Source: Chloroflexota bacterium | GTDB lineage: Bacteria; Chloroflexota; Anaerolineae; Aggregatilineales; Phototrophicaceae | NCBI GenBank assembly: GCA_026707745.1 | Contig: JAPOWG010000019.1 | Coordinates: 27,464-91,463, forward strand | Direction of reading: 5' to 3' | DNA: 64,000 nucleotides | Part shown: positions 50,701 through 58,076 of the stretch, piece after piece | Layout: each line of letters starts with the position of its first letter | Position numbering within the stretch: position 1 is the first letter of the stretch | Translations under genes and position numbers: made by a program | Notes under the pieces: generated by a model | The model's input: only the letters and a program-made list of their open reading frames with translations | Told to the model about the DNA's origin: nothing | Databases searched by the model: none

Positions 50701-51557
50701 GATACCTTCCGAATGTTCAAGTAGTTGGCAATATTTGCGTCCGGGTCAATCACCCACTCGATGCAGGGTTCGTCGCATGTCATCAGGGTCAGGATGCCGG
50801 GTCCGTGCCCGGTCATGATCGAATCGCCGTGAATGCACAAGCCGATGGTGACGGCGCCGGGTTTATAACCGCGCCCAAAGCGATGATCGGCATGGTTCAC
50901 CACCACCAGGTCGCCCAGCCGCATCTGATCAATGCCGAGCTCGGCCATCAGCGCGCGATCGCCGGACATCAAGTCCTGGTCGACGAAGTCCGGATTCAAC
51001 TCGGCGCCGGAACCCATGATCCGAATCGGCAATTCCATCGTCACCGGCACACGGATCCTGCGCTCGTCAAGCGCTTCAATGGGCAGACTATCGAACAGCC
51101 GCGGGCTGCATTTCTTGAGCGTGATATGCGGGTAATCGACCAGTTGCAAACCCTGTCCCTTGGCGCGGATCTGCACCGCGTCGCCGACGCCGATCAGTTC
51201 GGCGGCTTCCGGCGGGAAGTCCACCAGCAAACGCGCATGCTCCCCGGTGACGATGCCCTCTGTTCCTTGCGCCAGGCCGCTCATGACAAACGCCTGGTTG
51301 CCCATGCAGGTCAGGTAGTGCATGGCATAGTCGGCATCAAGATCGGGATGGGCGATTGAAGCCCCAGGCTCCAGATGATCCGCCGCCCATCCAAAGGCCT
51401 CATCACCGACCCGCGCGTTGTAAATCATGCCAGACATGCCAGGCAAGATCGTGGCTTCGCCGCTGGCATGGGGTATATAACCCCGGACTGTCGGCTGGCT
51501 CACATAGCCGACCACGGCCATTTCCACCAATTGGTCGGCGTTCGTCGCTAATCCCAT
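50697..51557 (-). CDS. DUF4438 domain protein (copy B)
   Basis: A 286-residue paralogue of the following gene. The same landmarks are present: SGMIYNARVGDEAFGWAADH, CMGNQAFVMSGLAQGTEGIV, GDAVQIRAKGQGLQ and ITLKKCSPRL. The ATG at 51557 was chosen because GAAGGG lies 8 nt upstream; the frame is open to 51698 but without a better start. It is the first gene of the operon that continues with copy A, the VOC protein and the Ldh_2 dehydrogenase. An FCD-type operator and -10 lie at 51635-51651. Confidence 0.8.
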   Translation of the reverse strand: MGLATNADQLVEMAVVGYVSQPTVRGYIPHASGEATILPGMSGMIYNARVGDEAFGWAADHLEPGASIAHPDLDADYAMHYLTCMGNQAFVMSGLAQGTEGIVTGEHARLLVDFPPEAAELIGVGDAVQIRAKGQGLQLVDYPHITLKKCSPRLFDSLPIEALDERRIRVPVTMELPIRIMGSGAELNPDFVDQDLMSGDRALMAELGIDQMRLGDLVVVNHADHRFGRGYKPGAVTIGLCIHGDSIMTGHGPGILTLMTCDEPCIEWVIDPDANIANYLNIRKVS

Positions 51558-51634
51558 GAATAATCCCTTCTCGGCCGATCCCTGCGCGCAGGCACTTGCT
51601 GCCGCACGGGGCGCCCAATGCGCATGGCCGCGCC

Positions 51635-51651
51635 CATATATTGTCGACAAT
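51635..51651 (-). promoter_or_regulatory. palindromic operator with adjacent -10 box (GntR/FCD type)
   Basis: ATTGTCGACAAT at 51640-51651 is identical to the palindrome at 21166. On the minus strand it continues ATATG, making TATATG (51640-51635) the likely -10 of the DUF4438 operon, again overlapping the last base of the palindrome. A start near 51628 would give a ~70-nt leader. The GntR/FCD gene is divergent, 414 nt away. Confidence 0.6.
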
Positions 51652-51809
51652 CTGAAATCATCGAGAATGTAACATATCGAGCAGCAAAATACAAACAAAG
51701 CAGCGCAGCCCGGTTCTGTATCGAATTCGGTTGAAATTGAAACAATTCATTTCACTACAAACGCGCAAAAAACACGGAGAGCAATAATACTGTAAGATTA
51801 TTCTCGGTG

Positions 51810-51871
51810 CTGCCGGTCAATGTCGGCGGTCAGTGTCGGCGGTCAGTGTCTACGCGACCTACGCGACTCTC
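51810..51871. repeat. 13-bp tandem repeat block
   Basis: Successive 13-base units CGGTCAATGTCGG, CGGTCAGTGTCGG and CGGTCAGTGTCTA are followed by the related CGCGACCTACGCG. The same units in other numbers occur at 44130 (same orientation) and at 48048, 33038 and 13441 (reverse complement). Probably a mobile or slippage-prone dispersed repeat. Confidence 0.65.
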
Positions 51872-51937
51872 GGTATCCTCGGTGATTAGGATTTCCTGTT
51901 TCAACCCAAAAGGATTCACTGCCGAATTGCGGGCTGC

Positions 51938-51966
51938 TTGACAGCCTTGGCCCCTATTCCTATAAT
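51938..51966 (+). promoter_or_regulatory. consensus sigma-70 promoter for the GntR gene
   Basis: TTGACA (51938-51943), 17-nt spacer, TATAAT (51961-51966). Both boxes match consensus exactly at optimal spacing. Start near 51973, about 92 nt before the GntR ATG. No copy of the ATTGTCGACAAT operator is seen here, so the regulator gene may be expressed constitutively. Confidence 0.7.
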
Positions 51967-52064
51967 CGTTGCAGCCCGGCAATCGTGTCGATCAATTCCG
52001 AGCGCTTGCGGCTGGCTCGCAAATCTAGGCGCGAGCCCTTGGGCGAGAGGTTGTAGGAAGCGAA

Positions 52065-52754
52065 ATGGAACCGATTCAGACCTTGCCGCTGCGAGAGCGT
52101 GTCATCAATACGCTTCGTGATGCGATCGTGAATGGCGAGTTAGTGCCGGGGCAGGCTTTGGTCGGCACAGAACTGGCCAACCAGATCGGCGTAAGCCAGG
52201 CGACCTTGCGCGACGCCATCTATGCGCTCAGCCTCGAAGGCTTGGTCGAGACGGTGGCATATCACGTATCAACGGTCAAAACGCTCTCGAAAAAAGACAT
52301 CGAGGATCTGTTCAGCGTCCGCAGCATGCTGGAAAGCTATGCGATACGGCAGATCGTGGCGACCGACCAGGCAGCCGCCGCCGTGAGCGAACTCTATGCG
52401 ATCTGCGATGAGATGGAGGACGCGGCCGAACAAGACAGCCTGACGGATCTCAACCGGATCGACCGCATGTTTCACGATACCTTGATCGACTTCAGCGGCA
52501 ATCAACTGCTGCGCGTCTTGTGGAATAGCGTGGCGCAGCGCGTTCAGCAAGTGCTGTCGCTAAGCAACCAGCAGCAAGGGAACCTGCGGCAAATCGTCCT
52601 CAATCATCGCGAGATCGCGCAGGTAATCGAGAACGGAGATGCCGAAGCCGCTGTCGGCCTAATGAATACGCATATCAGCTTCGTCGCGGACGAGATCTGC
52701 GGCAACTGGCATCAAATTGCGCTGGGAACAAACGGCGGACAACAGAGACAATAG
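52065..52754 (+). CDS. GntR-family transcriptional regulator, FCD (FadR) subfamily
   Basis: A 229-residue regulator. The winged-helix domain is at about residues 5-70 (RDAIVNGELVPGQALVGTEL, then GVSQATLRDAIYALSLEGLV). The FCD effector domain follows, with metal/acid-binding residues in RMFHDTLIDFSGN and HREIAQVIENGDAEAA. Such proteins repress catabolic operons and respond to a carboxylate. A D-2-hydroxyacid dehydrogenase gene follows 15 nt later. It is the only GntR gene in the window and so the best candidate for the shared operator at 21166 and 51640. Confidence 0.9.
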   Translation: MEPIQTLPLRERVINTLRDAIVNGELVPGQALVGTELANQIGVSQATLRDAIYALSLEGLVETVAYHVSTVKTLSKKDIEDLFSVRSMLESYAIRQIVATDQAAAAVSELYAICDEMEDAAEQDSLTDLNRIDRMFHDTLIDFSGNQLLRVLWNSVAQRVQQVLSLSNQQQGNLRQIVLNHREIAQVIENGDAEAAVGLMNTHISFVADEICGNWHQIALGTNGGQQRQ

Positions 52755-52769
52755 AAGGGAAGCCTCAAC

Positions 52770-53762
52770 ATGGCAAATGCAGTCGAAACGCACAGGGTAT
52801 TGGTTGCCGATGCAGGATATAAGGCGGCAATTACGGACCTTTCAGGCGAGTTTCCAAACTTGGACATACTTGGCGCCAGCGACGCCGCCGACGCAGCCGC
52901 GCTGGCGAGTGACAAAATAGTCGGCCTGATCGCCGATACAGCGCCGATAGACGAAAATCTGCTGGGCAAGATGAGCAATCTGCGCGCGGTATTGAAGCTG
53001 GGCCGCAGTTACTTCAATATCGATGTCGATGCCCTGCGCCGGCGCGGAACCCATTTTGGCTGCGTCCCGCGCAAGGGTCCGAACTGTGTGGCGGAACTGG
53101 CGCTGACGCTGATCATGGCATTGAGCAAGGACTTGATCGTCGGCAACGAGGCCGTGGCAGTGGGCGCTTATCGCTACCGCGGCATCAAACCCGAGTTAAC
53201 CTCGCAGCGCAAGATCGCTTTCCATTGGATGAAAAACGAACGCGTTCACGAGGTCACGGGCAAGACGCTCGGCATCATCGGCATGGGCGAGATCGGCTGT
53301 GAACTGGCGCGCCGCGCCAGCGTCATGGGCATGCGAAATATCTACTACAAGCGCAAGCCGCTTTCGGCCGAACTGGAAGGGATTTTTGACGCGGGCTATC
53401 GTGATCTCGATGACCTGCTGCGCGAGAGCGATTACGTCTGTGTGGCGACGCCGCATACGGCCGAGACCGAGGGAATGATCGGCGCGGGGCAGATTGCGTT
53501 GATGAAAGAAAGCGCCTATCTGGTCAATATCGCGCGCGGCGGCATCATTGACGAAGACGCGATGATCGCGGCCCTGTCCGAGAATCGCATCGCCGGCGCC
53601 GGTCTTGATGTCTTTGCCTACGAGCCCTTGCCGCCAGAAAGTCCGCTCTGCGCGCTGGACAACGTGATCCTCTGCCCGCATATCGGCGGCGGCACGGGCA
53701 CGAATCGGGTTATCGAGTTGGGCGCCGCCTTGCAAGAGATGAACCGGATTCTGACAGGCTAG
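52770..53762 (+). CDS. D-isomer-specific 2-hydroxyacid dehydrogenase
   Basis: A 330-residue NAD-dependent dehydrogenase. The nucleotide-binding GIIGMGEIGCELARRA is near residue 168, the substrate Arg in NIARGGIIDED near 254, the Glu in AYEPLPPES and the catalytic His in CPHIGGGTG near 305. It reduces or oxidises a D-2-hydroxyacid. It is in an operon with the FCD regulator, whose effector may be this enzyme's substrate. GAAGGGA lies upstream of the ATG. It is convergent with the SH3b array. Confidence 0.92.
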   Translation: MANAVETHRVLVADAGYKAAITDLSGEFPNLDILGASDAADAAALASDKIVGLIADTAPIDENLLGKMSNLRAVLKLGRSYFNIDVDALRRRGTHFGCVPRKGPNCVAELALTLIMALSKDLIVGNEAVAVGAYRYRGIKPELTSQRKIAFHWMKNERVHEVTGKTLGIIGMGEIGCELARRASVMGMRNIYYKRKPLSAELEGIFDAGYRDLDDLLRESDYVCVATPHTAETEGMIGAGQIALMKESAYLVNIARGGIIDEDAMIAALSENRIAGAGLDVFAYEPLPPESPLCALDNVILCPHIGGGTGTNRVIELGAALQEMNRILTG

Positions 53763-53768
53763 GCAAGG

Positions 53769-54830
53769 CTAAGGCTTCGGCCGATCCAAGCTGGTCAAAA
53801 ATCCGGCGATGAAAGCCGTCTCTCCGTTCTCCAGACGGATTTCGTACCAGCCGCCTGAATCATCTATGACCGTGATCGCCTGCCCGCGATCGGCAGTACC
53901 GACGATGTCGCAGTTGGTGGAACCGCAGGAGCGGATATTGACGTAGCTGGAAGCAGTGATGTAGTAGGTTTTGCTTGTGACTTCCCCGCTTTCTAGTAAC
54001 TCCCCCGATGCCATCTCATCGCCCGCGGCTGTGGCTGCGAATTGGTTTATCCATGCGGTCAGGTGCTCGGCGTCGCTGTTTACACTCTCATAAAACGGGT
54101 TTGCCGCCTTATCTACGCCGGCAGTTCTCAGCGCATACATTGCTGGTGTATCAGCGGTCATTTGAATAATGCGCAAGGCGAATTCCTGGGCTTCCACACA
54201 ACTTGGCAAGAGTGGCAAAGTCGCCAGACGCCACTCTAGCAGTTGCTCGATATACGCAAGCAGGTCCGCGCCGATTTCCAGATCCGCGTGGCTGGCGTGC
54301 AAGTCTCGAAAGGCTGCGGCGATGTCCTGCAGCGAAGTCAATTGCGCGCTTGAGCACTTCGGCGCGCGGCGATCGATCGGTAGCTGAAGCAGTCTCTCGT
54401 CCGCGTCCTCATTGACGATGCGGAAGTTTTCTGCCTGCAATTCATTGAGGCGAGCCACTTGGTCATTGATATATTCGGGGTATGGATTAAGCGACGCGCT
54501 TAGTCCAAGCGATCTCAGCGCCGTTAGCCCAACAGAGTCGCCAAGGATTTGACTCATCAACAAGCTGCTTTGGACATTCTCCTCGCAGGATAAGAGGCTT
54601 GGCAGAATATCGCTGCGCAAAGTCGGCAATCCGTCCAGATTCTCAAGCAGCGCATTGATTGTTTGCGAGGAATCAATAGCAAGGTACACATCTTGAAAAT
54701 GGGGAATTGTTGATTCCAGCGTATGACGCAATTGAGCGGAAGAACAAGGCGGGAAGCCCTCGTCCCGCGCTTGCGACAGGGGCAAACAAGATAGCATGGC
54801 AAGGAGGGTGAGTAGAAGGATTCCGCGCAT
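53769..54830 (-). CDS. secreted repeat protein with C-terminal SH3b domain, paralogue A (two modules)
   Basis: A 353-residue exported protein: signal peptide (MRGILLLTLLAMLSC..., about residues 1-22), two helical modules and a C-terminal SH3b domain (about 290-348). Each module starts with a Pro/Phe-x-Cys (FPPCSSAQL, PKCSSAQL), has a second Cys about 50-70 residues on (LLSCEENV, LPSCVEAQ) and ends near an NPY/NPF. The SH3b domain contains NIRSCGSTNC and ends GETAFIAGFLTS. ATG 54830 is preferred because AAAGGGG lies upstream. It is the last (3'-most) of six tandem paralogues. No known family recognised for the modules. Confidence 0.72.
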   Translation of the reverse strand: MRGILLLTLLAMLSCLPLSQARDEGFPPCSSAQLRHTLESTIPHFQDVYLAIDSSQTINALLENLDGLPTLRSDILPSLLSCEENVQSSLLMSQILGDSVGLTALRSLGLSASLNPYPEYINDQVARLNELQAENFRIVNEDADERLLQLPIDRRAPKCSSAQLTSLQDIAAAFRDLHASHADLEIGADLLAYIEQLLEWRLATLPLLPSCVEAQEFALRIIQMTADTPAMYALRTAGVDKAANPFYESVNSDAEHLTAWINQFAATAAGDEMASGELLESGEVTSKTYYITASSYVNIRSCGSTNCDIVGTADRGQAITVIDDSGGWYEIRLENGETAFIAGFLTSLDRPKP

Positions 54831-54913
54831 GACGACCCCTTTCAATCTATATCCACGTGTCTATAACGGCCGCAACTGCCCGGAATGCGAGAGAAGCGTC
54901 TAAAGCGCCAAAC

Positions 54914-55972
54914 TCACGGGTTCGGCGGGTTCTCGCTCATCAAGAAGCCGGCGATAAAAGCTGTCTCGCCGTTCTCCAACCGAATCTCGTACCAGTCCTT
55001 GGAGTCATCGATTACCGTCAGCGCCTCGCCGTCTTCGGCGGTGGCGACAATAGCGCAGTTCGTCGAAGCGCAAGAGCGGATATTGGCGTAGGGATTAGCG
55101 GTGACATAGTAGGTCTTTGCCGCGTTTCCCGTATCTTCAGCAAAATCCTTCATAATGGTCCGATCCAAAAACGTCAGCCAAGTTCCCAAGGCCCTGAGCA
55201 TATACGGGTTATCATTCGTGTCTATACCGGACAAACTCAACGCAAATGCAATGGCGAAGTCACTGGCAATCGCGCCCATTAGCACGCCAAGTTGAACGGA
55301 TTCACGACAAGGCGGCAAGCTGGCCCATATCCCTTCTCGCCAATTGACATGCGCTTCGCCATACTCGATTAAATCGCCGCTTGTTTGAATCTTCAAGGCA
55401 GGTCCGACCAATAAATCCTCGAAATCCCAAGCGATATCATCCAGAGATACCAGTTCGGAGACGGTACACGCCTCCAAGTTGCCGTCATCCGTTCCTAGAG
55501 GCTCGCTCCATCCTTCTCTGTGGACATAGGCGTAAATCTCGTCAAAACGCGTCGATCCACGCTCAGCCTGTCCCTGATAGAGATTCGCATCAGGCGATAT
55601 GCCGACGACTTGCAAAGCCTGCCCCACCGCAAAGTCGCCAGAAACCTGGCTCACGAACCAACTGACCTCGACGGCTTCCGCGCAATGCGGTACCATTGAC
55701 CAGATACGCTGATTGATCTCCTCGTCGGCAAAAGCGAGCAAATCATCTATCGATTCCAGTTCCGAGGCGCGGCTTATAACGGAGTCATGTGCTAATACAA
55801 GGCGGATAGTGAGCAGCGACGCCTGAAAAACAGAACAGGCGGGCAAATCGCTGCCATAGACCCGCATGACTGCGATGCCTTCGCTAGTTTCCGCCGACTT
55901 GTCGTCTTGTCCCTGCGATACTGGCGCCATGTTTATCAGGACAAGTAGACATAACAATAGGGGACTTCGCAT
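54914..55972 (-). CDS. secreted repeat protein with C-terminal SH3b domain, paralogue B (two modules)
   Basis: A 352-residue member of the tandem family from ATG 55972 (GGGAG upstream). Signal peptide about 1-21. Two modules follow, with Cys pairs in LPACSVFQ/VPHCAEAVEV and EACTVSEL/LPPCRESVQL; each ends with a D-x3-A-x2-A pattern and a DANLY or DNPY motif. The C-terminal SH3b domain (NIRSCASTNCAIV ... ENGETAFIAGFLMS) is nearly identical in protein sequence to that of paralogue C. Extracellular; function unknown. Confidence 0.72.
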   Translation of the reverse strand: MRSPLLLCLLVLINMAPVSQGQDDKSAETSEGIAVMRVYGSDLPACSVFQASLLTIRLVLAHDSVISRASELESIDDLLAFADEEINQRIWSMVPHCAEAVEVSWFVSQVSGDFAVGQALQVVGISPDANLYQGQAERGSTRFDEIYAYVHREGWSEPLGTDDGNLEACTVSELVSLDDIAWDFEDLLVGPALKIQTSGDLIEYGEAHVNWREGIWASLPPCRESVQLGVLMGAIASDFAIAFALSLSGIDTNDNPYMLRALGTWLTFLDRTIMKDFAEDTGNAAKTYYVTANPYANIRSCASTNCAIVATAEDGEALTVIDDSKDWYEIRLENGETAFIAGFLMSENPPNP

Positions 55973-56150
55973 TCTATTGATCTCCCGCCAACTCCATGTC
56001 CTTGTCTTTTGCTCCGCACACAGATACGTGGCGCTCCGCCTTGGCAACGGATGCGTCAAGCCCTGAACCGCGGGATGACATCAATCGCTACCAGCATACG
56101 AGCACTCACAGTGTGTGATCAAGATTCCTTGATAGCCCCCGACCACTATG

Positions 56151-57932
56151 TTACGGCTTGGTCTTGCTCATCAAGAAACCGGCGATGAACGCCGTCTCGC
56201 CATTCTCCAACCGAATCTCATACCAGTCCTTGCTGTCATCAATGACAGTCAGCGCCTCGCCGTTTTGGGCGCTGCCGACAATAGCGCAGTTCGTCGAGGC
56301 GCAGGAGCGGATATTGGCGTAGGGATTGGCGGTGACGTAGTAAGTTTTGGCCTTTTCCACTGAATCGGATAACTCGAGCAATTCGTCGCGGCGCGCGAAA
56401 AACCAGTCCATATCTTCACGAATCTGTTCGAGGTAAGGGATGTCCTCGGCGGCCGCACCGGCATTATCCATCGCGTACATTGTGACAAAGTCGCTGACGA
56501 CGTCGCGGATCACCAAGCCCACTTCCAAAGCTTCGGCACAGCGCGGAATCTCCGCTTTGAGCGCGTCACGGAACATGATCAGTCGGTTTACCAGATCAAG
56601 AAAGTCGATTCTCGTTTGAACCGACATCGCCACATCTGTGAATTCGCGGAAATCGGGTTCGACGATCGCATAAAGATGCAGGATGTCTGCATCGGTGCAG
56701 GTCGGCGGGTCTGTTTCGGATTCGGCGTCCGATTCTTTCCATTCTCCAGATTTGATCCATTGCGTGATTTGCTCATCCGCAGCGGCATGCTCGGTCAAGG
56801 CGTTGATATTGAGTTCCGTAAACGGGATCGCTTTGCGCGGCATATCGTCGAATCGCATCGCGAACCAGGTGACAAGGTCACTCAGTTCTTGCGAAAGCAA
56901 CCAGACATAGTCAAAATTCTCCGCGCAGAGCTTGACAAGGGGCAGCACGGTTTCACGGATGTCGAGCGAGAGCCGGCTGTAAGTGAGCAGATCATCCATG
57001 TTCTCAACGGTCTGCATTGTGTCGAGCAATTCATGGTAAGACTCGGCTACACGGGCCCAAGCCTGGACTTGATCGTCAATTGTACAGGCGGGCAACTCAC
57101 CGGATCGTCCTACTGCAAGCACGCGCGACAAGGACTCCGATGAGACCAATTCTTGCTCCGCAGCAGGCAGTTCGTCCGCCAGGTCAATGAGGCTTTGGGT
57201 ATGCTGCGCCATAGGCCTGCCAAAGGGATTGGCGCCTTCCGGGACGCCCGCGAATGTAAGGGCTTGCAGCGCGGACAAATCGCTTGTCAATTTCGCAACC
57301 AGCAGGCTGATCTCGATGGCGTCGGCGCAGTCTTGCAAGCGGGCCAGAGCATCGTCCAGCCATTGCAATTGCCTGTCGATGGATGCGAGAATCTTGTTCC
57401 GGTCTTCAATGCCAAGTGAAACAGCCTCAAGCGCCTGCAACTCGAAGACAATGTCTGACAGTTCGTCCGCTGACTGCCGCGGGCAGGGCGGGGGCTCGCG
57501 CTCCGGCGCCGTCGTGAGGTTTGGATCAATACTCATCGCAGTCACTACCAGTTCCTGCAAGCGTTCTTGATAGCTAGGCACGATGCGCAAGAAAGGATTC
57601 TCGCTTTCCGGCATGCCGTCCAGTTCCAGCGCAGTCCGCCCGACCAATTCGCCGATCAGTCGAATCACCGACAAGTGAACCCTGTGCGCCTCCCAACAAG
57701 AGGGCAATCGCGCTAGTTCATTGTCGCGCCAATACAACTGCTCCACGGCGAATCCGATCAGTTCGTCCATGGTCGTGATGGAAGCGCCGCTGGCCAGCTG
57801 AAATTTGATGACGAGATCAAGTATCGGCTTCAAGTCCTCATTATCGCAGGCGGGGAGGCCCGATGGTTGGCTCTGTATGACGCCGGTGAAGAAGAGCAGG
57901 GACAGTAACGAGATGAATAGCCTTTGGGTCAT
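56151..57932 (-). CDS. secreted repeat protein with C-terminal SH3b domain, paralogue C (four modules)
   Basis: A 593-residue member from ATG 57932, with GGAGG about 10 nt upstream. Signal peptide about 1-21 (cleavage near IQSQ). Four modules are visible by their paired cysteines: PACDNEDL/LPSCWEAH, PPCPRQSA/LQDCADAIEI, PACTIDDQ/VKLCAENF and PTCTDADI/IPRCAEALEV. A C-terminal SH3b domain closes the protein. The region 56300-56343 is identical over 44 nt to 60118-60161 in paralogue E, implying recent duplication or gene conversion. Extracellular; function unknown. Confidence 0.72.
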   Translation of the reverse strand: MTQRLFISLLSLLFFTGVIQSQPSGLPACDNEDLKPILDLVIKFQLASGASITTMDELIGFAVEQLYWRDNELARLPSCWEAHRVHLSVIRLIGELVGRTALELDGMPESENPFLRIVPSYQERLQELVVTAMSIDPNLTTAPEREPPPCPRQSADELSDIVFELQALEAVSLGIEDRNKILASIDRQLQWLDDALARLQDCADAIEISLLVAKLTSDLSALQALTFAGVPEGANPFGRPMAQHTQSLIDLADELPAAEQELVSSESLSRVLAVGRSGELPACTIDDQVQAWARVAESYHELLDTMQTVENMDDLLTYSRLSLDIRETVLPLVKLCAENFDYVWLLSQELSDLVTWFAMRFDDMPRKAIPFTELNINALTEHAAADEQITQWIKSGEWKESDAESETDPPTCTDADILHLYAIVEPDFREFTDVAMSVQTRIDFLDLVNRLIMFRDALKAEIPRCAEALEVGLVIRDVVSDFVTMYAMDNAGAAAEDIPYLEQIREDMDWFFARRDELLELSDSVEKAKTYYVTANPYANIRSCASTNCAIVGSAQNGEALTVIDDSKDWYEIRLENGETAFIAGFLMSKTKP

Positions 57933-58076
57933 GTGATGACCTCCATTTATCGTCGCTCTCCGCGCAGTCTGTCTCATAATCGTCTCCCTTGGAAACCGAC
58001 AGCGCAAAACTGCGAGCAGCTTTACGATAGGCTCCAAGGCTGTTGCCTATCAAATTATTTCGAATACAGTCATTCG

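Larger units (their letters stand above)
51558..52064. other. divergent regulatory region with repeats
   Basis: No gene is present in these 507 bases between the divergent DUF4438 operon and the GntR gene. From left to right they hold the DUF4438 promoter/operator (51635-51651), an A/T-rich stretch, a 13-bp tandem repeat block (51810-51871) and a consensus promoter for the GntR gene (51938-51966). Confidence 0.6.

Noticed and set aside
48202-50724. An 840-codon open frame on the plus strand.
   Set aside because: It lies antisense to three well-supported genes (Ldh_2, VOC, DUF4438); the long frame reflects GC-rich codon bias.
51810-51871. 13-bp tandem units considered as replication-origin iterons.
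   Set aside because: The same units are scattered at four other places and no replication initiator gene is present.
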